Shown: one piece after another, positions 27,759-37,300 of the stretch
How positions within the stretch are numbered: the first letter of the stretch is position 1
Layout: each line of letters begins with the position of its first letter
Assembly (NCBI RefSeq): GCF_900566055.1
Contig: NZ_UPHQ01000212.1
Span: forward strand, 1-50,899
DNA: 50,899 nt
Origin: Mycobacterium innocens
GTDB taxonomy: Bacteria > Actinomycetota > Actinomycetes > Mycobacteriales > Mycobacteriaceae
Direction: 5' to 3'
The notes under the pieces: model-generated
Databases searched by the model: none
What the model was told of the DNA's origin: nothing
Seen by the model: the letters and a program-made list of their open reading frames with translations, nothing else
Position numbers and translations under genes: made by a program

Positions 27759-27888
27759 TATGACAGCCAGGCGCCGGGGCGGACTCGACGACATGGCAAC
27801 GGGTTTCCAGCAGACCCGGTTCATTCAGCGTCGACAACGCGGGCTTTTCGAGCCGAACAGGCTCATACCGAACCGAAGGGAGTTCGAC

Positions 27889-28236
27889 ATGTCAACCATT
27901 CGCATCTTGTCGGCGGGTGTCCTGTGCGCCCTTGGCCTTTCGCTCGCGGGGACGTTTGCCGGACCCGCTATAGCGTCGGCCGCCCCCGGGCAGCCTGTCG
28001 CGGGTCCGATGGATCCGGGCGGGGCTCCGATGAACTCGGTCGCGGGCCCGCTTCACCCGGGCCGGGGGCCGATGAACCCCGCGTCAGGTCCGATGCGCCC
28101 GGACGTGGCTCCGATGCATCCGATGCACCCGGTGCCGCCGGTGCCGCCGCCAACCCACCCGATCTACCACTACACCGATGACTTGACCCACCCGGCTTGG
28201 TCGGTCACCCATCCGTTCGGGGCACTTGTCCCCTGA
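27889..28236 (+). CDS. Small secreted Met/Pro/His-rich protein
   Basis: 115 residues. Residues 1-32 form a Sec-type signal peptide (MSTIRILSAGVLCALGLSLA, then AIASAAP with a likely AxA cleavage). The mature part is an imperfect repeat of xGPMxPxxxP units (PMDPGGAPMN, PLHPGRGPMNP, PMRPDVAPMHPMHP), then a Pro/His-rich segment and an aromatic tail (IYHYTDDLTHPAWSVTHPFG). There is no Cys. Met and His spacing is compatible with binding a soft metal such as copper, which is inference. ATG 27889 has GAAGGGAG 7 bp upstream. I do not recognise a named family. Confidence 0.75.
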   Translation: MSTIRILSAGVLCALGLSLAGTFAGPAIASAAPGQPVAGPMDPGGAPMNSVAGPLHPGRGPMNPASGPMRPDVAPMHPMHPVPPVPPPTHPIYHYTDDLTHPAWSVTHPFGALVP

Positions 28237-28248
28237 TAGACCCACTGC

Positions 28249-28292
28249 TTTGCCCCCGGCACATCCCCCCTCCCCCGTGTGCCGGGGGCAAA
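28249..28292. terminator. Strong bidirectional terminator-like hairpin
   Basis: TTTGCCCCCGGCACA (28249-28263) pairs perfectly with TGTGCCGGGGGCAAA (28278-28292) over 15 bp, with a 14-base C-rich loop. It lies between the secreted-protein gene and the P450 gene, which converge. There is no U-tract, as is common for mycobacterial terminators. Confidence 0.75.
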
Positions 28293-28348
28293 CCCCGTTG
28301 ATCGACCGGTCGTCCGCACCGGCCCGGGCGGGCCGCACGGGCGACCGG

Positions 28349-29701
28349 TCACCGCCTGATGTGGTGCACGACGACCCGCCCGCCGTCTTTCGGCAGGAAG
28401 CCGAGCCCGCCCGCCCGAATCTTCTCCGGCGGTGCCGTGGTGATTTCGATGGTCAAGTGGCGCAAGATGGTTCGCAGCACCACGTTCATTTCCATCTTGG
28501 CGAACGCGGCCCCCGCACAGCGCCGGGTTCCGCCCCCGAACGGAACCCAGGCAAACGGAGACGGTTTCCCCTCGATGTAGCGTTGCGGATCGAAGCGATC
28601 AGGATTGGGGAACGTGCCGGCATCGGCGTGGCACCGCGAAATGCTGACGACGATGGAATAGCCCTCGGGAATGACGTACTCCCCCAATTGGAACGAGGGC
28701 GCGAGCACCCGGCGACCGGAGAAGTCGATCACCGACCTGGTGCGCTGCACCTCGTAGATCGCCGCATGGCGCAGCTCGTTGTCGTCGGTGTCGGCCTCCT
28801 CGACGAGCGCCGACAACACCTCAGGTTGGCGGGTCAGCCGTTCAAACACCCAGGCCAAGGTGGTTGCGGTGGTCTCGTGTCCGGCGACCAGAAGAGTGAG
28901 CAGATCGTCCCGGACGTCCTCTCGCGACATGGGTGAACCGTCGTCGTATGCGCTGCGCAGCATCAGCGAGAGAATGTCGCCGCGGTCCGCCAACTCCGAG
29001 CCCGATTGGGCGCCTGATTGGGACTTGTCGATGATTCTGTCGATGATCGTGTCGTACTTGCCCCGCCATTCCGCTAGCCGGCCCCACGGCGTGTAGCGAC
29101 CATAGGTTCGGTTCGGCAGGGGCAGCGTCGACAAGCGTGAACCCCACTTCGCCCACGGCACGATGACCTGGCGCAGCTCGTCGAAGTCGTCTCCCTCGGC
29201 GCCGAACACGGCGCGCAAGATCACGTTGAGGGTGATGCGCTTCATCGCCGGCAGCGTCGGGAAGGCCGTGCCGTCGGGCCAGTCGGCGATTTCGCGCAGC
29301 GTCTCCTGCTCGACGATCCGCTCGTAATTCCGCATGTTGCTGGCGCGGAAGGGATGCGCCAGCAGCTTTCGGCGCCTGCGGTGCTCTTCGCCGTCGAGCC
29401 CGAATACCGAACCCGAGCCCAACAGCCGGCTCAAGTTCGGCTGAATGGCGCCGAGTTCGTCTGTCGTGCTGGTGAATACCTTTTTGGCCAGCCTCGGGTC
29501 GGCCACGACGACCAGGCGTCCGAACACCGGGACATCGAGCCGAAACGCACCGCCGTAGCGACGTGCCAGCTGCTCGGTAGCCCACCGCCGCGCCGCGAAG
29601 AACGCAATGCCCTGCAGGCCCTTGGGGATTATCCGCGGTGGCGCCGGCGGCAACGTGGCCGTCGTGATCGCCGGGCCGGCGGGCCCGACCGGTTCACTCA
29701 T
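28349..29701 (-). CDS. Cytochrome P450, CYP138-like
   Basis: 450 residues. Haem-thiolate monooxygenase with I-helix AGHETTATTLAW (near residue 272), K-helix ExxR as EVQRTR (near 317), and haem ligand Cys about 394 in FGGGTRRCAGAAF. Long stretches read like M. tuberculosis CYP138A1 (Rv0136): IQPNLSRLLGSGSVFGLDGE, KPSPFAWVPFGGGTRRC and the KDGGRVV C-terminal end. No substrate is established for CYP138, and a redox partner is not encoded nearby. It is the last gene on the minus-strand arm beside the siderophore-like cluster; it may modify the product or merely adjoin it. 135 bp separate it from the acyltransferase gene. Confidence 0.88.
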   Translation of the reverse strand: MSEPVGPAGPAITTATLPPAPPRIIPKGLQGIAFFAARRWATEQLARRYGGAFRLDVPVFGRLVVVADPRLAKKVFTSTTDELGAIQPNLSRLLGSGSVFGLDGEEHRRRRKLLAHPFRASNMRNYERIVEQETLREIADWPDGTAFPTLPAMKRITLNVILRAVFGAEGDDFDELRQVIVPWAKWGSRLSTLPLPNRTYGRYTPWGRLAEWRGKYDTIIDRIIDKSQSGAQSGSELADRGDILSLMLRSAYDDGSPMSREDVRDDLLTLLVAGHETTATTLAWVFERLTRQPEVLSALVEEADTDDNELRHAAIYEVQRTRSVIDFSGRRVLAPSFQLGEYVIPEGYSIVVSISRCHADAGTFPNPDRFDPQRYIEGKPSPFAWVPFGGGTRRCAGAAFAKMEMNVVLRTILRHLTIEITTAPPEKIRAGGLGFLPKDGGRVVVHHIRR

Positions 29702-29792
29702 GTCGGCAATCCTGCGAGACGGTGATCGCGCGGCCGGCGGCTAGTGCGAGGGTCATGAGCGAGGGATACCCGGCGGAATACGTCTAAAACGG

Positions 29793-29820
29793 TTGACAGT
29801 CTTTATGAGTTTGCTATGCC
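29793..29820 (+). promoter_or_regulatory. Promoter-like TTGACA/TATGCC pair, orientation opposite to flanking genes
   Basis: TTGACA (29793-29798), 16 bp, TATGCC (29815-29820) on the plus strand in the 135-bp P450-acyltransferase gap. Both flanking genes are on the minus strand, so if active it would give an RNA antisense to the acyltransferase gene. Possibly chance. Confidence 0.2.
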
Positions 29821-29836
29821 CGACAGCGGATCCCGG

Positions 29837-31264
29837 TTACTCGATCACCCCGCTGAGATCGAACTCGGCCAGGGTACGCGCCGCCAGCTCACGCAATTGC
29901 GGCTTGGAGCAGACCTCACCGGCCTGGTAGGCGACGACGGTGATGCACATCTTGCCGCTGATCCGGACGAATACCAGCGATAGCTCGCCGTGGCGCTCGA
30001 GATGCTCCCGCATGACCCGTTGGATCACACCACCGCCGAACGCGTATTCGGCTTCGGTTCCGTCCGGGCAGGCCGCCACGGCGGCCAGATCGCCCAGACT
30101 GGAACACGCCACGGGCAGATCACCATAGCCGAACGCGGCTTCGGCCAGCCGTTTGAGCGCGCGCTTCGGGACGAACGACACCAGCGGGGCAAGCGGAAGC
30201 ATCGGCGCGGCCACTTCCGGGGTTTCGCGCAAGGTGTTGAACACCTGCTTGATGGCCGCGCGGGTTTGCGACAAGTCGGTCGTCACCAGGCTCGGGTCGA
30301 CACTCACGCTCACAAACGACAGCGTGTTGGCCCGGGCGTCGTCTTCGGTCCGGTCGCTGAGCGGCACCTGCAGGGTGACCGTGCCGTCACCGGCACGCCG
30401 GCGCCCCATCCGCTCGCCGAGTTTGGCCGCCAACCCGGCAGCCAGGTGGTGGCTGGTTCCGCCAAGGGCGTTGGCGCGCTCATCCCACTGATCCAGATCG
30501 ACGTGGACGGCGATAGCCGGCACCACGACACGTTCGTCGCCGCAACCGCTCCCGGCGGCGACGGACCGCGACGGTGACGACGCGGTCGCAGTCGCCTCCT
30601 CGTCGCGACGACGCCGGGCCGCTCGCGCCGCCCCGGCAAGGGCCCGGCCAACCTCGGGCGCGTCCCGCACGGTTTGGCGGGCGTCCTGGGCCAGCGCCCG
30701 CAGCCGGGTCCGGGAATGCGGCGGCGGATAGCCGAGGTTGCGTGTCTTGCCGATGGCCGCCTCGGCGACCGCCAGGCCCATCCCCAGCCCGTCGATCAGG
30801 CAGTGCGACGCCACCAGGCTGATCGCGGTCGAGCCGTCCGTCAGCGGAAGGACGCCAAGGTGCCAGGCGGGCCCCCGCTCCGGATCGATCGGTTCCTGGG
30901 CCCGCTCGTCGATCCAGTCGCTGAGTTCACCACGCGGACGCGGACGCTCGGCCACATCCATGTCCGCCGGCCCCCGGTCGCAGACCCAGCGATGGCGGGC
31001 GAACGGCAGTGGCGAACGCTCGATGCGCCGCCCCAGCAATCCATGGCCGAGGTTGTGGTGGAAGCGTTTCAGTGCCTCGAAGTTGACGGGATGTTCGTAT
31101 ACCCACACACACTGGACGACAGCGGCCCGGTCCATGGCGTGCAGCAGCGCAAACATGGCTTGGTCCATAGACGACAGCTGATTGTCCGGCGGTACTTCGC
31201 CGATGGGTGCGTTGCCTTTCCGGAGCGTCTGCAGCGCTCGCGCCGGCCTTATCTGGACTGGCAC
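29837..31264 (-). CDS. WS/DGAT- or condensation-like acyltransferase
   Basis: 475 residues. The N-terminal chloramphenicol-acetyltransferase-like half carries the catalytic HxxxDG as HCLIDG (His about 154, Asp about 158), and the C-terminal half has NTLSFVSVSVD (near residue 325) and the late FVRISGKMCITVVAYQ common to the WES_acyltransf/DUF1298 group. Such enzymes move acyl groups from CoA or a carrier protein to an alcohol or amine; mycobacterial ones make wax esters, triacylglycerol or acylated cell-wall lipids. The start is GTG 31264; an internal ATG at MDQAMFALL is an alternative. It lies between the thioesterase and P450 genes on one strand, so an acylation step in the cluster pathway is plausible but unproven. 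Confidence 0.72.
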   Translation of the reverse strand: MPVQIRPARALQTLRKGNAPIGEVPPDNQLSSMDQAMFALLHAMDRAAVVQCVWVYEHPVNFEALKRFHHNLGHGLLGRRIERSPLPFARHRWVCDRGPADMDVAERPRPRGELSDWIDERAQEPIDPERGPAWHLGVLPLTDGSTAISLVASHCLIDGLGMGLAVAEAAIGKTRNLGYPPPHSRTRLRALAQDARQTVRDAPEVGRALAGAARAARRRRDEEATATASSPSRSVAAGSGCGDERVVVPAIAVHVDLDQWDERANALGGTSHHLAAGLAAKLGERMGRRRAGDGTVTLQVPLSDRTEDDARANTLSFVSVSVDPSLVTTDLSQTRAAIKQVFNTLRETPEVAAPMLPLAPLVSFVPKRALKRLAEAAFGYGDLPVACSSLGDLAAVAACPDGTEAEYAFGGGVIQRVMREHLERHGELSLVFVRISGKMCITVVAYQAGEVCSKPQLRELAARTLAEFDLSGVIE

Positions 31265-31421
31265 TTGTCAGCCTCCGATCGATTGCGGGTTGTGTCGCCG
31301 GGCAAACACCCGCACCGCGTCAACGGGTCAACGCCGGCACCACGCGCCGGCCTAACCGCTTGCCGGCGATGGCCACCAGAACCCGTTTCCGGTCCTTTCC
31401 CGCTGCGCGCCGAACGCGGCA

Positions 31422-32162
31422 TCAGACATTGGTCACGACGCGGTTGGCGACGGTGTTGGTGTGCTCGTTGATGTAGAAGTGCCCGCCGTCGAAAAACGAC
31501 AACGTGAATTTGCCGTCGGTGTGGTTGGCCCACCGGTGCAGCGACCCGGCATCGACGCGGTTGTCATGGCGGCCGCCGATGACGTGGATATCGGCGCGAA
31601 TGCGCACCCCGTTGCTGCAGTCGTACCGGTTGAGCGCCTCGTAGTCGCATCGCGCCGCATTGGTCAACAGCTCGGCGAACTCCTCGTCGGCCAACAGCCG
31701 GGGGTCGGTCCCGCCCATATTGGCAAGATCGGCCAGCAGTTCGGTGTCACTGGTCGGCAGCTCGGGCAGATCTGCGACCGCGGACGGTACCGGGCCGGCC
31801 GATACCCACAGCTTGCGCACCGCGATGCCGCGTTGTTCGGCAATCCGGGCGAACTCGAAAGCGACCACCGCGCCCATGCTGTGCCCGAACAGCCGCAGCG
31901 GCGCCGCCTGGTGCCAGGGGCCCGCCTGGAACAACCCGCGGGCCAGGTCGTGGATATCTCTGGGCGCCGGATGGTTCAGCCGCTCGGCCCGCTGCGGGTA
32001 TTGGACGATGAACGTGTCGCCGCCGGCGGCCAGGGCCGCTGCCAATTTCCGATAGCTGGCGGCCGCCGCTCCGGCGTGCGGGAACACTACGATAGCGCCG
32101 CGGTGAGGTTGTCGTTCTGGCCCCGGCACGCGCTTGATCCAGGGCGCGAATGTGGTTGACAT
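31422..32162 (-). CDS. mbtT: Type II thioesterase, MbtT-like
   Basis: 246 residues, alpha/beta hydrolase. It is of the editing class that removes stalled or wrong acyl groups from NRPS/PKS carrier domains. FPHAGAAAASYRKLA (near residue 27) is the family oxyanion motif, the nucleophile is Ser about 94 in GHSMGA, the Asp is in GGRHDNRVD (near 199) and the His in DGGHFYINEH (near 227). Position and length match the separate mbtT seen in several non-tuberculous mycobacteria. It is divergent from the KS-led operon across 883 bp, consistent with joint regulation. Confidence 0.82.
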   Translation of the reverse strand: MSTTFAPWIKRVPGPERQPHRGAIVVFPHAGAAAASYRKLAAALAAGGDTFIVQYPQRAERLNHPAPRDIHDLARGLFQAGPWHQAAPLRLFGHSMGAVVAFEFARIAEQRGIAVRKLWVSAGPVPSAVADLPELPTSDTELLADLANMGGTDPRLLADEEFAELLTNAARCDYEALNRYDCSNGVRIRADIHVIGGRHDNRVDAGSLHRWANHTDGKFTLSFFDGGHFYINEHTNTVANRVVTNV

Positions 32163-32888
32163 GCTTGTCCTTTCATCGATTGTCAGTGGGTGCCGTGTGG
32201 GGCATCGCTTGGTGGCGGCCCGGCCCTTGTTGACCGGGTCCTCCTTGGTTGTCGGTGCGCTCTGGTGTGTTCTGGGCAGCTCGCGACGGCTGCGTCACAC
32301 GACATCTGATTCGGGATCGGGTGCCGCTGCGGCCCGGGCTGCATTCGTGGCGGGCCCGCGGCGCGCAGTCGCTATGGTCATCGGCGTCATCGGCGTCATC
32401 GGCGGTCGGTGCGGCCAACACCGACCCGGACCCAGTCCGCGCCAGGTGTTGCCCGCCGAGCCGCCCGCCGATCCGCTCGAACACATTCACTGCGATTCCC
32501 TGCGCAGACGAAATCAAAACTATGACGGGGATAACGAAATAGCGGGCCCTGACGATCGCCTTTGACAGGCCATCTCAGCGTCGGCAACGGTCATGACCAG
32601 GATGCGCCGGGGATGCGCGGCAGGACGTCGTGCACGTCGTGGCCGGCGGGGCGGTGAAGGTCCGTTCATCGGGTCGCCCATAAACCGCGCGGTGCACTCT
32701 CAGCTGCGTGTTTACCGGCTGGCAGCGGCGGGTATCCGGGTCTCGACGGTCAGCCTATTGGCTGATCGCACATCGACATCGATTTCGGAACTTCGGCCGG
32801 TGGGTGGTTCGTCGGCGTTGCATCGCCAGCCGATCTGCCGGCCGGCCAAAAGATGAACATTCGGAGCTGATCGTGGGGGGAGGTGGCT
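32163..32888. other. Divergent control region between mbtT-like and mbtC-like genes
   Basis: About 730 bp without a supported gene. It should hold the promoters of both arms. I searched by eye for the 19-bp IdeR iron box (TTAGGTTAGGCTAACCTAA type) on both strands and found nothing close. Two other palindromes are listed separately. A 9-bp unit TCATCGGCG is repeated three times near 32379-32405. GGAAC at 32787-32791 followed 18 bp later by CGTC resembles an ECF (SigE/SigH) promoter, weakly. Confidence 0.5.
32750..32765. promoter_or_regulatory. Perfect palindrome TCAGCC-TATT-GGCTGA upstream of the KS-led operon
   Basis: Six-base perfect arms with a 4-base centre, 296 bp before the mbtC-like start. 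A possible operator; it does not fit the IdeR, Zur or MntR sites I remember. Statistical support is modest given the length of the region. Confidence 0.3.
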
Positions 32889-33053
32889 ATGGCGGCATTG
32901 CACCTGGGTTCCCCCAGGTTTGGCCGGTACCCGCATGGGTACGGACGAACCTATGGCTCGGCCAGACTTGGCCCAGTTGGGTGCGGCGGCGCTAGACCTG
33001 CCGTGCGCCGATCGGTCGCCGCGCCCCGAGGCGAGGCAAACCACGATGTCTGA
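32889..33053 (+). CDS. Short leader ORF with strong ribosome site, overlapping the mbtC-like start
   Basis: 54 codons from ATG 32889, preceded by a run of GGGGGGAGGTGG that is the best Shine-Dalgarno sequence in the region. The product (MAALHLGSPRFGRYPHGYGR at the start) is Arg/Gly-rich and matches no family I know. Its TGA at 33051-33053 overlaps the mbtC-like ATG at 33046, and that ATG has only a weak ribosome site, so translation of this leader could deliver ribosomes to the KS gene. A hairpin ACCTGGG-TTCC-CCCAGGT at 32902-32919 lies within its first codons. It could equally be chance. Confidence 0.35.
   Translation: MAALHLGSPRFGRYPHGYGRTYGSARLGPVGCGGARPAVRRSVAAPRGEANHDV
32902..32919. promoter_or_regulatory. 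Hairpin within the first codons of the leader ORF
   Basis: ACCTGGG (32902-32908) pairs with CCCAGGT (32913-32919) around a 4-base loop, about 13 bp after the leader ATG. In mRNA it could slow translation or shield the region; no partner structure was identified. Confidence 0.35.
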
Positions 33054-34377
33054 CCACCAGCCGAGCACCGTCGTCGACCCCGATCCGATCGTCATCGTCG
33101 GCATGGCGATCGAAGCACCCGGCGGTGTCGACACCGCGGAGCGCTACTGGGAGTTCCTGTCGCAACGGCGGGAGGGGTTGTGCCCGCTGCCCACCGACCG
33201 GGGCTGGCCGATTCGCGACCTGCTGACCGGATCCTGCCGTAAGGGATTCAAGAGGATTCGCGATTGCGGCGGTTTTTTGACCGGGGCGGCGACCTTCGAC
33301 CCGGCGTTCTTCGGCATTTCGCTGCGCGAGGCCATCGCGATGGACCCGCAGCAGCGGGTCGCCCTGCGAGTCGCCTGGCGCGCCCTGGAAGGCAGCGGTA
33401 TCAACCCCGACGACCTGGCCGGACACGACGTCGGCTGCTACGTCGGCGCCTACCTCACTGGTTACGGCCCCGACATGGCGGAGTTCTCCGGCCACAGCGG
33501 ACGCTTGCTCACCGGCACCGCGTCCGGCGTGATCTCCGGCCGGATCTCCTACCTGTTGGGGCTGGCCGGCCCGGCGTTGACGATCGACTCCTCCTGCTCG
33601 TCTGCGCTGGCAGCACTTCACGTTGCGGTGCAGGCATTGCGGGCCGGCGACTGCGACATGGCCCTGGCCGGCGGGGTCACCGTGATGGGCTCTCCCGGCT
33701 TCTTCGTCGAGTTCTCCAAGCAGCACGCCCTGTCCGACGATGGCCACTGCCGCCCCTACAGCGCCCAGGCCAGTGGCACCGTCTGGGCCGAGGGTGCGGC
33801 AATGTTTGTCCTGCAACGGAAGTCGGCTGCGCTGCGCAACGGCAGGCGAATCGTCGCCGAGGTCCGCGCCAGCGCCCTGAACCAGGACGGCCGCAGCGCG
33901 GGGCTCGCCGCCCCGTCGAGTGCGGCGCAGAGCCGTCTGTTTCTGCGGGCCATGGCCCAAGCAGGGCTCGGGCCCGAGCAGATCGGCATGATCGAGGGAC
34001 ACGGCACCGGCACCCGGCTCGGTGATCGCACCGAATTGCAGGCGCTGGCCGAAACCTACGGTGACACCGAACCGGGTCGCGGCGCACTGCTGGGGTCGGT
34101 GAAGTCCAACTTCGGCCACGCGCAGGCCGCCGGCGGCGCGCTCGGGCTGGCCAAGGTTCTGGTCTCTGCCGAGCATGGCGCTGTTCCACCCACCCTGCAC
34201 GCCGCCGAGGCGAGTCGGGAAATCGATTGGGACAGCCACGGTTTGCGACTAGCGCAGGAACTGACCCCGTGGCCGGCCGTGGACGGGCAACGGATCGGCG
34301 CCGTCTCCGCCTTCGGCATCAGCGGCACCAATGCCCATCTCATCGTCTCGATGGCCTCGATAGCAGGCGCCGCATGA
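33046..34377 (+). CDS. mbtC: Free-standing beta-ketoacyl synthase, MbtC-like
   Basis: 443 residues (MbtC of M. tuberculosis is 444 as I recall). It carries out decarboxylative condensation on the ACP of the MbtD-like protein to build the short polyketide unit of a mycobactin. Active-site Cys about residue 184 (TIDSSCSSALAA), His in EGHGTGTRLGD (about 318) and His in KSNFGHAQAAGG (about 357) are all present. The start MSDHQPSTVVDPDPIVIVGM is chosen by family length; in-frame ATGs at 32920, 32935 and 32953 have no ribosome site. The next gene overlaps by 4 bp (ATGA). In M. tuberculosis this gene follows mbtB; here no mbtB precedes it. Confidence 0.88.
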   Translation: MSDHQPSTVVDPDPIVIVGMAIEAPGGVDTAERYWEFLSQRREGLCPLPTDRGWPIRDLLTGSCRKGFKRIRDCGGFLTGAATFDPAFFGISLREAIAMDPQQRVALRVAWRALEGSGINPDDLAGHDVGCYVGAYLTGYGPDMAEFSGHSGRLLTGTASGVISGRISYLLGLAGPALTIDSSCSSALAALHVAVQALRAGDCDMALAGGVTVMGSPGFFVEFSKQHALSDDGHCRPYSAQASGTVWAEGAAMFVLQRKSAALRNGRRIVAEVRASALNQDGRSAGLAAPSSAAQSRLFLRAMAQAGLGPEQIGMIEGHGTGTRLGDRTELQALAETYGDTEPGRGALLGSVKSNFGHAQAAGGALGLAKVLVSAEHGAVPPTLHAAEASREIDWDSHGLRLAQELTPWPAVDGQRIGAVSAFGISGTNAHLIVSMASIAGAA

Positions 34378-37300
34378 TGGTGACGCACCGACTTCCCGAT
34401 AACCGCGTGCCGGTGCTGCTCAGCGCACATGAAGAAGAGCTGATCGGTCAGGACGCCGCGGCCATCCTCGACTACCTCGGGCACCTCTGGGCGCAACCGG
34501 GAACCGACGACGTGACCCTGGCGGTGGCGGCCACGCTGCTGCGCACCCGGCGGGTGCGCCGCCACCGCGCGGTCGTGCGGGCCGCCGACCGCGCCGAACT
34601 CGAGGCCGGGCTGCGCGCACTGGCCGCTGGTGAACAGCATCCGTTGGTAGCCCGGTCTTCGGAGAACGCCAAAACGCGAACCGCGTTCGCGTTCCCGGGC
34701 CAAGGCAACCAGTGGCCCTCGATGGGAGCCGAGGCGTACCAGCACCTTCCGGCGTACCGGGCGGAGGCGGACCGATGCGCGCAAGCGTTCGTCGCCGCGG
34801 GTTTGCCTTCGCCGCTGCCCTATCTATTGGGTCCCGTGCCAGCCGGCTTAGCGGCCGGCTGGAGGGCCGGCTCGTCAGCCGACACGGACCACGGCTGGTC
34901 GCAGATCGACATCCAGGGAGCACAATTCACCCACGCCGCCAGTTTGGCGCAGCTGTGGCGATCCTGCGGAGTGCTGCCCGACCTCACCATTGGGCACAGC
35001 CTGGGAGAGGCGGCTGCCGCCTACGTGGCTGGGACCATCACGCTGGCGGACGCGGTCGCCGTCGTGGCCGCCCGGGCCACGGTAGTCAGCCGGCTGTCGG
35101 GCCGCTACGGCATGGCGGTCCTCAGCAGGGGCGCCGACCAGGCTGAGCAATTGATCACCGAAACGCCGGGCTGGCTGGAACTTTCAGCAGTCAACTCGCC
35201 GTCGTCGAGTGTCGTTTCCGGGGACCGCGACGCGGTGGCCGCGATCGTGAGACGAGCCGAAAAGGACGGCATTTTCGCCCGCGAGCTGACCGTTGACTAT
35301 CCGGGGCACACCAGCAAGCTGGAATCGCTGCGCGACGCATTGAGCGAACTGCTGCCCGCATCGAAGTTCTTGGACGCACCGGTGGAGTTCGTCAGCTCGG
35401 CTCACGGCGACGTCGTCACGCCCGACACCGACTTCACCGACTACTGGTACCAAAACTTGCGCAACACAGTCAGATTCGATCAGGCAGCGGCAACGGCCGG
35501 CCAACGCGGCGCGGGCACGTTCGTGGAAATCTCGGCGCATCCGTCGCTGCGCTACGCACTCGCCGAACTCGCCGAAGACGCCCTGATCGTGGGTTCGGGC
35601 CGCCGTGACGAACCCGTCGTGGAGCACTTGTCCGCCAACATTGCCGCTGCCGCGGTGGCTAATCCGGGTTACCGCTGGCGCGACGTCGCGGGCGTCGGCG
35701 ACCAACCGCTATTGCGGGGTTTCCCGACCGCGCCGATGCGGGCCATACATTTGTGGGCCACCCCCGAGCCGTTGCCGCCACCACCCGGGTCGGCTCTGGT
35801 GGTTGCCTACGAGCAGTGGGAGCAGTTGCGGCCGCACGACCGGAGTCAACACAACGCGGCAGACCGGCAGCCCACCGCCGTCACGATCGCGACGCCCGAC
35901 TCGGCCGACGATCCGTTGGCGCGGCGGCTGACCCAGGCGGTCGGGGCGCATCCCGCGTGCGACCTGGCGGCCACCGCCGAGGCGGAAATCGCCGTGATCA
36001 TCGCACCGGCCCTGATGCAGCCGGACGCGATCGTCGCAGCCGGCCAACTCCGCAGCGGTGCACGACAACTCGACTATCACCACGCGGTCGGGCCGCGCTG
36101 TCGGCGCGTCTGGCTGGTCACCATCTGCGGTGAACAGGTGGACGCCGCCGCACCTGCGGCTTTGCCGGCGCAGGCCGCGCTGGCCGCGATGCACCGCAGC
36201 GTCGGTTTCGAGTTCCCCGAGCAGACATTCGCCCACCTCGACGTGCCGAGCCGGGAAATCGACGAGGCGACCGCTCACCAGTGCATCGATATGCTGCTGG
36301 ACGATCACACCGAAGTCGCGGTGCGGGCCCGCGATTCCGGCACCGGGCTCGATTGGTTCGTCCGGACGCTGCGCGAGGCCGCCGAATCCGCGCCCGAAGG
36401 CGTCGACGCCGCGGCGCTGGACCACGTGGTGATCACCGGCGGCAACGGCACCATCGGCCTGCGGTACGCCCGGCACTGCGTTGAACACGGCGCCCGGCGG
36501 GTCACGCTGTTGAGCCGCAACGGTGTCGACCGGGCCGAGCTGGACCGGTTGACTGCGGGATACCCGGCGCAGGTGCACGCCCCGGCTTGCGACATCACCG
36601 ACGCCGACGCGCTCGCGGCGGTTGCCGGCGAGTACGCCGGCGACGGCGCTTCGCTGTTGATCCACGCCGCCGGCGCAGCCCGCTTCGCCCCCCATGACCT
36701 ACTCGGCGACCAGGAATGGGCAGATGTGTTCTCCGCCAAGGTAACCGGGCTGGTCCGAATGACCGACGCATGGCCGCTGCGGCCGGATGCGCGGATCCTG
36801 CTGTGTTCCTCGGTATCCGGAGTGTGGGGCGGCTACGGGCACGCCGGCTATGCGGCATCCAACCGGATGCTCGACACGGTGGCCGCCCAGTTGCGCGGCA
36901 ACGGACTGAACTGCATGTCGGTGCGGTGGGGCTTGTGGCAGGGCACCACGATCGCCGGCGCCGACGACGTCGCCCGCATCGAGCGGTCCGGCTTGATCGC
37001 CATGGACCCCGACGCGGCGGTCGCGACCAGTCTCGGGTGCCGTCAAGCCGACCCGCTGATTCTGGCCGCCGACTTCGACCGCCTTCGGGCGTTCTTCGAA
37101 AGCCAAGGCGTCGCAAAGCCGTTCGCGACGGCAACCACCGAACGCAACGACGATTCGCCGGCCGACAGCCAGAGCTCGGACCAGCGACCGATCAGTGAGC
37201 TGGTACGCGCCGAGATCGCTGCGGCATTCAGTCTCGACGGTCCGGCGGCGGTCGACCTGAACGTGGCGCTGGTCGACCTCGGCGCAGACTCGATGCTGGC

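Noticed and set aside
32134..32565. 143-codon plus-strand frame in the mbtT-mbtC divergent region
   Set aside because: It starts inside the thioesterase gene, has no ribosome site and no domain, and another frame of similar quality exists on the other strand.
32900..32925. Possible IdeR half-site in CCCCCAGGTTTGG
   Set aside because: Only the AGGTT fragment fits; the palindromic partner and the central GGCTAACC part of the iron box are missing.
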